DNA of 64,000 bases from CAYYUA01 sp964542585 (lineage in GTDB: Bacteria; Bacteroidota; Bacteroidia; CAILMK01; CAYYUA01): the NCBI GenBank assembly GCA_964542585.1, contig CAZIUI010000015.1, positions 1-64,000 on the forward strand. Reading direction: 5' to 3'. The position numbers were made by a program, and so were the translations under genes. Of the stretch, positions 26,037 through 35,371 are shown in pieces. The notes under the pieces are model-generated. The model was not told where the DNA came from. It made no database searches and saw nothing but the letters and a program-made list of their open reading frames with translations. Positions within the stretch are counted from its first letter, which is position 1; each line of letters opens with the position of its first letter.

Positions 26037-26706
26037 GCATTTGTAGTAACCGCGCCTGGGAATAGCCCAGATGGTAGAGCAAGTAGACTTTGAGATAACT
26101 CCATTGTTGTTTAAAAACGCCATTTTGGCGATACCTGCGAGCAGAAGCTGTGACCCAATCCGGAATAACCCTGAATGGCACCATTGATTTAAGGGTTTTT
26201 ACCATTTCCTGGTCTTCCATTAAACAGAGGCTTTCATCAAAGCCTCCGGTTTGCCGGAAACTGTATGCCTCTACAAACAAACTTTGATCCCCAAACTGGA
26301 AAGCGGTGGCCCTAAACCTTGTAAACCAGGCTGATAACTTCAGGAACCAATGGTTCCAGTCAAAAACTAATCGGAAACTACCGGCCTTGTATCCGTCTTT
26401 TACAGCTTCCCGAATGGCCAGGTCAAAGGCCAAAGGGGGGATGACATCTGCATGTAAGAAATATAAAATTGTTCCTGTCGCGTTTTTGGCACCTTGGTTT
26501 AATTGGATGGCTCTGTTAGCTTCATTGCATGAAATGACCTGTGCACCAAAGGAGTTTGCAATTGGCGCTATAGCATGTTTTTTACTAGCATCAGCAATGA
26601 TGACTTCCATCTTTTTCGGCTGACTTGCCTTATCAGCCAATGCTGCCAGTAGTACTTGTAGGTTTTCAGTTTCGTAAAGGGCAGGGATCACAACACTTAT
26701 CAGCAC
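26029..26706 (-). CDS. Family 2 glycosyltransferase (TIGR04283-like)
   Basis: A 225-residue GT-A fold enzyme. MLISVVIPALYETENLQVLL is the nucleotide-binding start, MEVIIADASKKH replaces the usual VDGGSTD loop, and ILYFLHADV carries the metal-binding Asp. FGDQSLFVEAYSF and GGFDESLCLMEDQEMVKTL match the rSAM/selenodomain-associated transferase 2 subfamily (TIGR04283). The start is GTG; no in-frame ATG fits. No radical-SAM partner is visible in the window. The acceptor is unknown. The DAS in place of D-G-S is a mild deviation in the donor-binding loop. Confidence 0.83.
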   Translation of the reverse strand: MLISVVIPALYETENLQVLLAALADKASQPKKMEVIIADASKKHAIAPIANSFGAQVISCNEANRAIQLNQGAKNATGTILYFLHADVIPPLAFDLAIREAVKDGYKAGSFRLVFDWNHWFLKLSAWFTRFRATAFQFGDQSLFVEAYSFRQTGGFDESLCLMEDQEMVKTLKSMVPFRVIPDWVTASARRYRQNGVFKQQWSYLKVYLLYHLGYSQARLLQMLR

Positions 26707-26780
26707 GGCATGGGCTTGGAGTTCTCACCGCCAAAATTAAGGGTTAATAGCAAGGCCTAACTTTTCAATTATCCGTCCTT

Positions 26781-26788
26781 TATCTTTG
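26781..26788 (+). promoter_or_regulatory. Bacteroidota -7 box (TATCTTTG) for ribD
   Basis: An exact TAnnTTTG match 24 bases upstream of the ribD ATG at 26813. It overlaps an in-frame TTG that would otherwise be a possible start, which favours the ATG. Confidence 0.55.
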
Positions 26789-26812
26789 TCCTACCTTGAA
26801 AAAACGGTAACC

Positions 26813-27856
26813 ATGGTAGTTAACGAGTCGGACCATCGGTTTTGGATGAGACGCTGTTTGAATTTAGCCGCTCAAGGTCAGGGCCATGTTAGCCCAAATC
26901 CCATGGTGGGGGCCGTATTGGTACACCGGGGTAGAATCCTTGCCGAAGGATACCATGTGGCGTTTGGCGGCCCTCACGCTGAAGTCCAGGCGATGGGCAG
27001 GGTCTCCGACCCGGATTTGTTAGCTGCCAGCACACTTTATGTGAACTTAGAGCCCTGCAACCATCACGGCAAAACGCCTCCTTGTACAGACCGTATCCTC
27101 GAATATGGCATCCCGGAAGTGGTTATTGGCAGTTTAGATCCGAACCCAGCGGTAGCCGGAACTGGGGTTGATCGCTTACAAAAAGCCGGTTTAAGGGTGA
27201 CCAGTGGTGTGCTAGCGGCAGAAGATCACAGGTTAAATTACCGCTTCCACACTTTTCATGCTCAGCATATACCGTACGTAATGCTCAAATGGGCTGAGAG
27301 TGCTGACGGCTATCTATCTGACAATAAGGGCGCTTCAGGTTGGATAAGCAACGTTTACTCACGTGTTCTCGTCCATAAGTGGAGAGCACAGGAAGATACT
27401 ATCATGGTGGGGAGTCAAACGGCTGTCGTAGATAATCCACAATTGAATGCCCGGTTTTGGAAAGGCAAAAACCCCTTAAGGATCCTGTTGGACCCTGATC
27501 GGATTGCTACAGGAAATACGCATTTGATCAATGACGGGCTCCCTACATGGGTCCTAAACGATCATAAGAATGAGGTTTCAGGGAATGTGGAGTATTTCCA
27601 AGTCAGTTCAGAGGAGCATGAATGGCTACCTTTTTTGCTGAATACCCTTGCATATCGGGGTTATCAGTCTTTGATGGTAGAAGGTGGTGGTATGTTGCTG
27701 GATACCTTTATTCGGCACGGGCAATGGCACGAAGCCAGGGTTTTTACAGGCAGTCGACATTTAGGTGGAGGTATCCCGGCCCCACAATTGCAGGGCAAAA
27801 AAACCAGGCAAGTGTTCATAGGCAATGACTTGCTTCAGTATTGGTGGAATACTTAA
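26813..27856 (+). CDS. ribD: RibD, bifunctional riboflavin biosynthesis deaminase/reductase
   Basis: A 347-residue enzyme for two early steps of riboflavin synthesis: deamination of the pyrimidine intermediate and reduction of its ribose. The N-terminal deaminase domain (to about 145) has zinc ligands His55 in PHAEVQA and Cys82/Cys91 in EPCNHHGKTPPC, with Glu57 as proton shuttle. The C-terminal reductase domain (about 148-347) has VMLKWAESADGYLSD, HKWRAQEDTIMVGSQT and LMVEGGGMLLDTFI for NADPH and substrate binding. I chose the ATG downstream of the -7 box rather than the TTG inside it. No other rib gene or FMN riboswitch is nearby. A DUF1573 gene follows after 19 bp and may be cotranscribed. 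Confidence 0.95.
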   Translation: MVVNESDHRFWMRRCLNLAAQGQGHVSPNPMVGAVLVHRGRILAEGYHVAFGGPHAEVQAMGRVSDPDLLAASTLYVNLEPCNHHGKTPPCTDRILEYGIPEVVIGSLDPNPAVAGTGVDRLQKAGLRVTSGVLAAEDHRLNYRFHTFHAQHIPYVMLKWAESADGYLSDNKGASGWISNVYSRVLVHKWRAQEDTIMVGSQTAVVDNPQLNARFWKGKNPLRILLDPDRIATGNTHLINDGLPTWVLNDHKNEVSGNVEYFQVSSEEHEWLPFLLNTLAYRGYQSLMVEGGGMLLDTFIRHGQWHEARVFTGSRHLGGGIPAPQLQGKKTRQVFIGNDLLQYWWNT

Positions 27857-27875
27857 ATAAAAATTTAGAATTAAT

Positions 27876-28961
27876 ATGCACTACCGTTTAATGATGCTCT
27901 TGTTTACTTTAATAAGTGGTGCTTGGCTTCCAGCAGGCGCTCAATTGATAACTTTTGAAAAACAGAAACATGATTTTGGCCGGTTTTCGCCGGATAAGAC
28001 CCAACTCACCCATTCCTTTTCCTTTACCAATGAAGGGAATAGCGCTGTTAAACTAAAGGATGTAAAGACATCCTGCGGGTGTACTACCCCTAAATGGCCT
28101 CGCAAGCCTATTGAACCCGGAGAAAAAGGGCATGTGAAAGTGGTTTATGATGCCACTACCAGTAAGGGGTATTTCCGGAAACAGGTGACGGTTGTTACTA
28201 GTAATTCAAGCGTTCATGAGCTTACCATTGAAGGGGAACCAGCCCCTAAAAAGACGGGTAACAGCGTTAAAGGCTACGAGGTGGAGCAGGGTAACCTTGC
28301 TTTCAAAAAAGGTTATGTGGAATTTGGCCATATTCCTTTAGGCGGTAAGGATACAGGTTATATTACCATTTATAACACTGGCAGCAAGCCGTTGCGCTTA
28401 GTAAAGCTCCGAAGAACGAAATTGGTACAGGCGCCTGGATTACCTCGTATGGTTCAACCTCGCCAAAAAACCAAAGTCATGCTAACCTACACTTCAGTAA
28501 ATAGAATGGCAGGCATTAACAAAAACCTGGGCCTAAAAAATGGCAAAGGGCTCTTATTGACCAATGACCCAAAAAAACCTTACAAGGAATTTGGTTATAA
28601 AACTAGTATCTATCCACCTGTTAAGGAAAATGAAAAACCGAAGAATACTCCGACCGCTAAGCTTAATCAAAAGGTGATCCAATTGGGCACATTAGGGAGT
28701 AATAACATTATTTCCACAGGAGCCACCCTCATGAATAAGGGGGATGCGCCCCTGATCATTAAGGGTACAGACAGCGATGGTTGTGGCTGCGAAGCTCCGT
28801 TACCTGATAAAAATCGTTTAAAACCTGGAGAGCAAACTGCCCTTAGCGTTAAGATCAATACAAGCGCCTATTCAGGTCGTCTTAATAAGCAACTGGATAT
28901 CTATACCAATGACCCCCAAAATCCCTATGTAACTTTAAAATTAAAGGGCTACGTTGAGTAA
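27876..28961 (+). CDS. DUF1573-type periplasmic protein with Hydin-like beta domains
   Basis: A 361-residue secreted protein with a signal peptide ending LPAGAQ at about residue 23. Residues 24-122 are a clear DUF1573 domain (ITFEKQKHDFG, HSFSFTNEGNSAVKL, VKTSCGCTTPKWP, IEPGEKGHVKVVYD). A second, diverged unit spans about 145-235 (VEFGHIPLGGKDTGYITIYN). A third spans about 265-361 and carries GCGCEAP and a KPGEQTALSVKI motif. These are ASPM/SPD-2/Hydin-like immunoglobulin folds; function is unknown but they are common in Bacteroidota envelopes. It lies 19 bp after ribD. Its stop abuts that of the convergent hydrolase gene. Confidence 0.85.
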   Translation: MHYRLMMLLFTLISGAWLPAGAQLITFEKQKHDFGRFSPDKTQLTHSFSFTNEGNSAVKLKDVKTSCGCTTPKWPRKPIEPGEKGHVKVVYDATTSKGYFRKQVTVVTSNSSVHELTIEGEPAPKKTGNSVKGYEVEQGNLAFKKGYVEFGHIPLGGKDTGYITIYNTGSKPLRLVKLRRTKLVQAPGLPRMVQPRQKTKVMLTYTSVNRMAGINKNLGLKNGKGLLLTNDPKKPYKEFGYKTSIYPPVKENEKPKNTPTAKLNQKVIQLGTLGSNNIISTGATLMNKGDAPLIIKGTDSDGCGCEAPLPDKNRLKPGEQTALSVKINTSAYSGRLNKQLDIYTNDPQNPYVTLKLKGYVE

Positions 28962-29654
28962 TTAGAGCAAAAGGTCAGCTTGGTTAGCGACTAATGGGAC
29001 GGGGTTTTCTTCCAAGTTTTGAGTGGGGTCGCAGTGATAACCGTATATTTCATAGGTGTTCTTGTAAGGCGCTAATTCTTTAAAATAGGTGTGCGAGCCA
29101 TTGTTCGGATCAAAGGTGATATCGTGAAATACGCGATTATGAGCCTTGGCATGTTCCTCTAAATATTCAAAAGTAGGATCAGCATCGCTAGTGTCACCGG
29201 AATAAAAAATCAGCTCATCTCCCTCGTAAAAGATGTAGCTGTAGGTTTGCATACGGGCTACGTGCTTGCCATACGTATTGACGGAATCCAGGTGACTGCG
29301 GTTCTGCATCGGGATGAAGGCAATATACTTCTCTGGTTTTTGAAGGGAAAAACTCAGGTAATTATACAGGGCATCTTTGAAAGCTTTATCAGGATAAAGG
29401 ATCTGCAACTGCTTGCCTTTTACAAAAAGGTGATGGTGAAGTATAAAGGTAGACAAACTCCCCACGTGATCAGCATGAAAGTGAGTGATCAGTACATAAT
29501 CAATAGGGTCAATCGTAGATTTCCTACGCAGGTTAGCGTATACATCTTGACCGCAGTCTATTAGGTAACGCTCACCATCCCTGTCAATTATGGCCGATGA
29601 GTTACCGTACTGATAGTCAAAAGCACCACCGGTGCCAATAAATTGGATGTCCAT
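28962..29654 (-). CDS. Metallo-beta-lactamase-fold hydrolase (RNase Z-like)
   Basis: A 230-residue soluble hydrolase. The metal-binding motif HFHADH (His58, His60, Asp62, His63) and a later SGDTSDADPTFEYL segment with the bridging Asp are present; GYHCDP near the C-terminus supplies another His. The N-terminal MDIQFIGTGGAF start resembles RNase Z and related phosphodiesterases. It lacks the long exosite arm of true tRNase Z, so a broader phosphodiesterase role is likely. It is convergent with the DUF1573 gene; the two stops touch (TAA then TTA). Confidence 0.82.
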   Translation of the reverse strand: MDIQFIGTGGAFDYQYGNSSAIIDRDGERYLIDCGQDVYANLRRKSTIDPIDYVLITHFHADHVGSLSTFILHHHLFVKGKQLQILYPDKAFKDALYNYLSFSLQKPEKYIAFIPMQNRSHLDSVNTYGKHVARMQTYSYIFYEGDELIFYSGDTSDADPTFEYLEEHAKAHNRVFHDITFDPNNGSHTYFKELAPYKNTYEIYGYHCDPTQNLEENPVPLVANQADLLL

Positions 29655-29717
29655 GGCTAATACCTTTTATAAAGGCAATTATACTAAATCCCCGATTTTC
29701 AGAAATGAATTTGTCCT

Positions 29718-29725
29718 TATCTTTG
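29718..29725 (+). promoter_or_regulatory. Bacteroidota -7 box (TATCTTTG) for the WD40 gene
   Basis: An exact TAnnTTTG match 95 bases upstream of the WD40 ATG, with a TTTT tract at 29696-29699 near the expected -33 position. It implies a leader of about 90 nt. Confidence 0.45.
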
Positions 29726-29820
29726 TGACAAGCCCAATCACGAACCAGAATAAGCCTTAGAAGCGTCATTTAAAACCTTGTTTTACGGCAATTTTGGATG
29801 CCATTTTAAAAAATCGAACA

Positions 29821-30840
29821 ATGCGCAATATTCCCCTAAAACTGTTGGCAGTAGCTTGTACGATGGGTGCTTTAATTTCGCCATTAAAGGCTCAGAAAAC
29901 AGAAACCATCAAGGAGGCGGCTAAGAAACTTCACGGTCACAAAAGAGATGTTTCAGCCCTAACTGTAAGTCATGATGGTAAGCTGATGGTAACAGGATCC
30001 TGGCGTAACAATGCGATCCTTTGGAAGCTGGGCAATACCATTAAAAAGCAATGGCAATTTAAAGCACACCGTACTACGGTTGAAGGTGTGGACATTAGTC
30101 ATGACAATAAATACATTGCTACTAGCTCTGGTGATGCGAATGCCTACATCTGGAGTATTAAGAAAGAAAAACGCATTCGCACGTTGGGAGGTCACCGTTC
30201 TACCATTAATGACATATCGTTCAATGATCACTTTGATGAAAACAAAGGGCGTTTTATAGCCACTTCCACCAATAATGGAATTGTTCGGGTTTATGACAGG
30301 GAAAAAGACGGTAAGATTATCCGTAAGATTGAATTGGAAGACGGACGGTCAGCTAATTCTGTAATATTTGATAAAGGCGGAAAATATGTGTTGGTAGGCG
30401 GTGGTAAAGGCAATATTTATGTTTACAACTTTCTCACAGGCAAGAAAGCTCGTGTTTTTAAAGGGCATGACGATGCTATAAGTAGTCTAGCACTTAGCCC
30501 CGATGGTTTACAAGTGGTGTCAGGCTCGAGTGATCAAACCGCTAAAATTTGGTCCTACGCCAAAGCAAAAGTCTTACATACGCTTAAAGGGCACTCTTGG
30601 CGGGTATTGGATGTTGCTTTTGGTCCTAAAGGTGAGTATGTGGTTACCGGGTCTAATGATAAAACCGCTCGCTTATGGGAGGCTTCTTCTGGGAAACAAG
30701 TTCGTGTTTACAAACCCGATGGTCGGGATTACTTCCGGGCCGTAGGCATGAGTCCGGATCAAAAGTACGCTATTACAGGGTCAATAGTTCGTGAAGGAAA
30801 AAAGGATGCAGCAGTGCTATTCTGGCCCACAGGATTGTAA
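29821..30840 (+). CDS. Secreted WD40 beta-propeller protein
   Basis: A 339-residue protein, starting at the ATG whose product begins MRNIPLKLLAVACTMGA and has a signal peptide ending LKAQ; the upstream TTG would add nine residues ahead of it. About seven WD40 blades follow, for example LHGHKRDVSALTVSHDGKLM, FKGHDDAISSLALSPDGLQV with SGSSDQTAKIWS, and LKGHSWRVLDVAFGPKGEYV with TGSNDKTARLWE. It should form a beta-propeller in the periplasm or at the surface, probably a protein-binding scaffold. There is no T9SS tail. Partner unknown. The next gene follows after 62 bp and may be cotranscribed. Confidence 0.87.
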   Translation: MRNIPLKLLAVACTMGALISPLKAQKTETIKEAAKKLHGHKRDVSALTVSHDGKLMVTGSWRNNAILWKLGNTIKKQWQFKAHRTTVEGVDISHDNKYIATSSGDANAYIWSIKKEKRIRTLGGHRSTINDISFNDHFDENKGRFIATSTNNGIVRVYDREKDGKIIRKIELEDGRSANSVIFDKGGKYVLVGGGKGNIYVYNFLTGKKARVFKGHDDAISSLALSPDGLQVVSGSSDQTAKIWSYAKAKVLHTLKGHSWRVLDVAFGPKGEYVVTGSNDKTARLWEASSGKQVRVYKPDGRDYFRAVGMSPDQKYAITGSIVREGKKDAAVLFWPTGL

Positions 30841-30902
30841 GGCATTACAATTGCTTATTGATGAAGGATTGAATTTTTTAATCAAAAATTTTATTTCATG
30901 TT

Positions 30903-31376
30903 ATGATAAAAGTTTGGATATACCAATCAAACAGAAGACTATCCAGCCAAGAAGAAGCTGGCATAAAAGGGGAAGTCAATAATTTCTTAAACGATTGGCA
31001 AACACATGGTAAACCCATGGCGGCTGAATTTGAAATTAGGCATCACCTATTTTTGATCCTCAAAGTTGACGAAGATTACCAAGCACCCAGTGGTTGTGCC
31101 ATTGATAAGTCTGTGGCTTTATTCAAATACATTGTGCAGAGCTACGATATTGAACTTTTTGATCGCCACCAATTTGCTTATGAATATCAAGGGCAAGTGA
31201 TCAATGATCGCCTGACCAATCTTAACCAACTAGTACAGCAAGGCTACATCACAGATGAAACCATGGTGTATAACAACCTCGTCAGCAGCCTTCCCGAGCT
31301 TGAAAGTCAATTCCGTATTCCTTTTAAGGATAGTTGGCATCGGAATATGGTAAGCAAATCAGCCTTTACTGCCTAA
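30903..31376 (+). CDS. Conserved Bacteroidota protein, often mislabelled ABC transporter ATPase
   Basis: A 157-residue cytosolic protein. VWIYQSNRRLSSQE, FLNDWQTHGKPMAAEFEIRH, LFLILKVDEDYQAPSGCAID and FDRHQFAYEY match a family found across Bacteroidota. Public annotations commonly call it ABC transporter ATPase, but the sequence has no Walker A, Walker B or LSGGQ motif, so that name is unsupported. The conserved SGCAIDKSV segment may be a functional site. It lies downstream of the WD40 gene on the same strand. Function unknown. Confidence 0.75.
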   Translation: MIKVWIYQSNRRLSSQEEAGIKGEVNNFLNDWQTHGKPMAAEFEIRHHLFLILKVDEDYQAPSGCAIDKSVALFKYIVQSYDIELFDRHQFAYEYQGQVINDRLTNLNQLVQQGYITDETMVYNNLVSSLPELESQFRIPFKDSWHRNMVSKSAFTA

Positions 31377-31454
31377 ACCTGACTTAAGCTGCTTTACCTA
31401 TTCAGTAAGTCCGCTTAAGGGAAATTGCAGTGCTTTTTTGCCTTAAGGCTATTT

Positions 31455-33707
31455 TTAAGGGGTGATAACCAGCCGCTTGCGTCTAATTAGTCTCCCATCA
31501 TTATTAGTAAGGGTTGTGATATAAAGGCCAGGATTGAGGCGCTTTAGCTGTAATTTATGATGGGATGTTTGGCCTCTGAGCTCTTTGACCATAACCATAC
31601 GCCCTTTTAGGTCTCTTACGCGGAAGGTAAAAGCTCCTTCTGAAGTCTTGGGGGATTGCCATTCGAGGTTAACTGCATTTGAAGCCGGATTCGGATAAAT
31701 CTTGTAGTTCAGATTGCGTCTGGTTTTTGTGGCAACTTTTGTGATATCCTTTACCGTATCTCGTTTGGCTTGGGTTCCAAGGTAAACCAATCCACCCCGC
31801 GAATTGCCAAGGTAAATATCCGGAAAGGAATCTGTTCCCTGACTGTTTATTGCCGGGATTAAAAATTGCCCGATCTGCTTAACCTTTTGCCGAGGTTTGC
31901 TTGGAAATTGAATATTGGGCGATGTTTCCTTGAAAGGCTTTTTACCGATGGCCGATTGAAAATTGTAATAAAATTGTAATCCTGAACTGCGGGTTCCTAA
32001 AATCATGTCAAGTTTGCCATTCTGATCAAGGTCGGTTACAGCAGGTCGCAAAAAAGAGAACCGTTCTTGCTGAATGCCTCCTAATGTATCCGTAATCTTA
32101 GTAAATGATGGGTTGCCGGAATTGTTGTTGTTTTGTCGGAAGTAGAAGAGGTTCTGGAAACTAGCCCCGACAATAAGGTCATTAAAGCCGTCTTCGTTAA
32201 TGTCAGCTATAGCCGGCGAACTGCCCCTTCCCACATTTATGCTGTCCAGAAACTTCGTTTGAAGACTGAATTGCGCTTGCTCTCCGGGATTTGATTGGTT
32301 TTGGTAGTAATGGAGTCGCCCTTTATTCGTGCCAAGCACCAAATCTGGTGCTCTATCCTGGTTAAGGTCCCCGACTGCAAGGGATTGCAGCAGGAGGCTA
32401 TCGTCTTTAAGTTTCAGGTAATTACTGTTTTGGATTTGATAAACAGGCTTTTCATTAGTGCCTTTGTTTTTGTAGAGTATCAGGTAACTACCCCCATTAT
32501 CAGTATTTTGGCTTGTGGCTACTAACAGATCTTCTACGCCATCTCCGTCAAAATCAAGGAAAGCAGGCGCTGTTCCGCCACCAAGGTCAACCATGGTATT
32601 TTGTAAGATGTCATTGCTTTTAAAGGTAAATTTGGGATCAGCTTTGGTACCAGTATTTTCATAGTACCAAAGTTGGTCCTTGACCCGTCCATTGACTTCT
32701 TCCTGAGGCGTTACCAATAAATCCTTCAGGGAATCGCCTGACATTTCCGGCCTAAAAGCGGCAGGGAATTCCTTTAAATCAACAGCCTTTCCTTTTGGGA
32801 ATTTTTTTGTTGCTCTGGTAAAGGTGTCAAGGGAATAGTTATTATCTGCTTTTCCATTTTCGAGATAAACAATATTTTTAAAACTTACATCTCCATATAT
32901 CATATCTTGATCACCATCATTGTTCTTATCCAAGAGCATTATATTGGCTCCAGCGTGTTTTTTACCAGTTCGCCGAAAATCAGGACAGTTGAAATTAATA
33001 TCTGGAATACCCGTACCTGCTCCGGATTCTTTAAAGCTCCCAAAACAAGCATTGGTAAGCTCAAAATTTAGGCTATCCCGGGTATTCGTAGATGCTTCCA
33101 TGGCTAAATTCCGGTATAGCGTCAAGTATGAGCTGCTAAAGGTCAGGATATCTAAATCCCCATCATTGTCCACATCGGTAATTCCGGGAATATCGGTAGG
33201 TGGGGTAAACACCCTTGCCGAGCAGGTATCCGGACAAAAAACCACATCTCGCGCCATAAGCTCATCGTCTACCAATCTAAACTTGAGATTGGAGTCATCG
33301 GTCTGCTTATAAACTGCCAGACCGCCACCTTGGTTATAGAAGAGGTCGTTGCGCCCGTCTCCATTGTAATCCCTTACTTTTAAAGCTTCAAAAAGATTGC
33401 TTTTCGGAAATTCAGCCTTGTAAGCTGGAGCGTAGGTGTAATACAGATTTTCCCCTTTTCTTCTTGCTTCAAAGGGCAATATACTGCCATCCCGTCCATC
33501 AAATACTACTAAGTCCTGCTGTCCATCCTTATTGAGGTCAATGTTGTAAACCTGTGGATTTCTTAACCCCCCTGCAAAAGCGTTGGGTAGCGTATCATTA
33601 AATTGATTTAAGAATCGCGGGGTATTACTCAAGTAGTAGTTAGGGCTAGTATTCTGAGCTAGCATTGTTAACGGAAATAACGTAAGGAGTAAAAAACATG
33701 TACGCAT
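31455..33707 (-). CDS. FG-GAP/VCBS-repeat secreted protein with T9SS type A tail
   Basis: A 750-residue protein with a signal peptide (MRTCFLLLTLFPLTMLAQ). Most of the chain is a series of FG-GAP/VCBS repeats with calcium-binding-like Asp loops: DLNKDGQQDLVVFDG, DYNGDGRNDLFYN, DVDNDGDLDILTF, DFDGDGVEDLLVA, DINEDGFNDLIVG and DLDQNGKLDMILG. They should build an integrin-like beta-propeller. The tail from YPNPASNAVNLEW is a T9SS type A sorting domain. It is probably cell-surface; ligand unknown. It stands alone, with the convergent gene end 78 bp away around a GCCTTAAGGC palindrome. Confidence 0.88.
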   Translation of the reverse strand: MRTCFLLLTLFPLTMLAQNTSPNYYLSNTPRFLNQFNDTLPNAFAGGLRNPQVYNIDLNKDGQQDLVVFDGRDGSILPFEARRKGENLYYTYAPAYKAEFPKSNLFEALKVRDYNGDGRNDLFYNQGGGLAVYKQTDDSNLKFRLVDDELMARDVVFCPDTCSARVFTPPTDIPGITDVDNDGDLDILTFSSSYLTLYRNLAMEASTNTRDSLNFELTNACFGSFKESGAGTGIPDINFNCPDFRRTGKKHAGANIMLLDKNNDGDQDMIYGDVSFKNIVYLENGKADNNYSLDTFTRATKKFPKGKAVDLKEFPAAFRPEMSGDSLKDLLVTPQEEVNGRVKDQLWYYENTGTKADPKFTFKSNDILQNTMVDLGGGTAPAFLDFDGDGVEDLLVATSQNTDNGGSYLILYKNKGTNEKPVYQIQNSNYLKLKDDSLLLQSLAVGDLNQDRAPDLVLGTNKGRLHYYQNQSNPGEQAQFSLQTKFLDSINVGRGSSPAIADINEDGFNDLIVGASFQNLFYFRQNNNNSGNPSFTKITDTLGGIQQERFSFLRPAVTDLDQNGKLDMILGTRSSGLQFYYNFQSAIGKKPFKETSPNIQFPSKPRQKVKQIGQFLIPAINSQGTDSFPDIYLGNSRGGLVYLGTQAKRDTVKDITKVATKTRRNLNYKIYPNPASNAVNLEWQSPKTSEGAFTFRVRDLKGRMVMVKELRGQTSHHKLQLKRLNPGLYITTLTNNDGRLIRRKRLVITP

Positions 33708-34048
33708 AATGCTTTTTTTAAATAAAACCTGGTTGAATCAAGAATTCTTGCTAAGATCGATTGTAGTGGATTAACAAAAAGTAACCATTTATCGCTTCAT
33801 TTTACTGGTTATTTTTAATGTAGTTCTTTAAAAAGGTTTTTAGATTTTAAGGGTAATTAATATAGATTTTTTTGCCAATCCAAGAACGATTATAAGTCAA
33901 CTATCATTCAAAAAACGGCGTTTTTTAAAGATTTGATCATGACTTTCATCATAAGCTGAAAATGGAAGTACTAAGCTAAAAGAATATGAGGGGCACTTCT
34001 TAAGTGTAAGCGGTTAATCTTACCTTCGTAAAGACTCATATTGCTTTT
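33708..34048. other. Divergent spacer upstream of murF
   Basis: About 340 AT-rich bases between the minus-strand FG-GAP gene and murF. TACCTTCG at 34021-34028, one mismatch from TAnnTTTG, lies 20 bases before the murF ATG and is a likely -7 box. Nothing else is seen. Confidence 0.4.
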
Positions 34049-35371
34049 ATGACCCTTTTGGAGGAGCTCTATTCCGTATTTTTAGCATGCAATGATGTTG
34101 TGATAGACTCCCGGAAAGTGGGAAATGGCAGTTTGTTTTTTGCGCTGAAGGGAACAAAGGTTGATGGTAACCTTTATGCTGCTGATGCGATACAACGTGG
34201 AGCCAAAGGAGTGGTGGTGGATAAGCCTGAAATTATACCTGGCGATCCTGAAAAAAGCGCTTATTATTTTCTGGTGCCCAATGCTTTAACAACCCTTCAA
34301 CAGTTAGCCACTTTCCACCGTAGCCATTTTAGTTTGCCAGTCATAGCTATTGCTGGATCAAACGGTAAAACCACCACAAAAGCCCTGATAAGCCATTTAC
34401 TCGAACAGGCTTACACCGTTCATACCACTCCTGGTAATTGGAACAATTACATTGGCCTACCCCTTACGCTTTTACATTTAAATACTGAACATGAAATAGC
34501 ACTGTTGGAACTTGGCGCTAATCAGCCAGGAGAATACCAACAACTGTGCGAAATGGCCCAGCCGACTCATGGGTTGATCACCAATATTGGTAAAGATCAC
34601 CTGGAGGGCTATGGGGATTTTCATGGTGTAGTGAAAGCGCATGAGGAGGTTGTGGAATACTTGAGATCGAATAATGGAACCTTGTTTTTAAATGTAACGG
34701 ATCCTGCTTTAAGGAAGATTGGTGTAGATCTGGATGTGGTTAGGTATGGCTCCTATGATATTGACGTAGCTGTTGAGGTGGAATACAAGGGCCAATTACT
34801 TGAAAGTGCTCCCTACCTGAAATTGATGGTTCAACCACAAGGGAATCACCCGTCATATTTGCTCTCTACTAGCTTATATGGGAGTTATAACTTCACCAAT
34901 GCTATGGCAGGTGTTTGTGTGGGTCATACTTTTGGGATAGCAACCGGGCAAATACAGCGGGGCATTGGCCATTATGAGCCTGGGAATAACCGATCGCAAC
35001 AGCTTATTTACCGTCAAGCGCATGTCATTCTGGATGCATACAATGCCAACCCATCCAGCATGACCATGGCTATTAATGACCTGGAAAGCTTAGAAGTTAC
35101 ATGCCGGATAGCTATACTTGGTGATATGCACGAACTAGGAGAGCACGCCCAAACGGAGCACAAGAAAATTTTGGAAATGATAGCCACATGCACATTTGAG
35201 GCGGCTATGGTTGGTCCCATGTTTTACCAGTTCAGCCATGAATACAGCTGGTCATTTTTCCCGGATAAACCCGCTTTGCAAGCTTGGTGGCAGGAAAAAG
35301 ACCTTCAGGGATGTTGGGTGCTGATCAAAGCTTCTCGAGCCCTGGCTCTGGAGACCCTGATTCAGGATTAA
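34049..35371 (+). CDS. murF: MurF, UDP-MurNAc-tripeptide D-Ala-D-Ala ligase
   Basis: A 440-residue Mur ligase that adds D-Ala-D-Ala to the peptidoglycan precursor in the cytosol. The N-terminal substrate domain has DSRKVGNGSLFFALKG and GAKGVVVDK. The ATP loop IAGSNGKTTTK is at about 101-111, followed by TPGNWNNYIGLPLTLL and LLELGANQPGEYQQL, typical of MurF. The C-terminal domain carries ILDAYNANPSSMTMAI, LGDMHELGEHAQTEHK and a final KASRALALE. It stands alone rather than in a dcw-like cluster. Its stop shares a TTAA with the convergent coiled-coil gene. Confidence 0.95.
   Translation: MTLLEELYSVFLACNDVVIDSRKVGNGSLFFALKGTKVDGNLYAADAIQRGAKGVVVDKPEIIPGDPEKSAYYFLVPNALTTLQQLATFHRSHFSLPVIAIAGSNGKTTTKALISHLLEQAYTVHTTPGNWNNYIGLPLTLLHLNTEHEIALLELGANQPGEYQQLCEMAQPTHGLITNIGKDHLEGYGDFHGVVKAHEEVVEYLRSNNGTLFLNVTDPALRKIGVDLDVVRYGSYDIDVAVEVEYKGQLLESAPYLKLMVQPQGNHPSYLLSTSLYGSYNFTNAMAGVCVGHTFGIATGQIQRGIGHYEPGNNRSQQLIYRQAHVILDAYNANPSSMTMAINDLESLEVTCRIAILGDMHELGEHAQTEHKKILEMIATCTFEAAMVGPMFYQFSHEYSWSFFPDKPALQAWWQEKDLQGCWVLIKASRALALETLIQD

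Noticed and set aside
26786..26812. TTG start for ribD nine codons upstream of the ATG
   Set aside because: The TTG lies inside an exact TAnnTTTG box, so it would not be in the mRNA; the ATG gives the usual RibD N-terminus.
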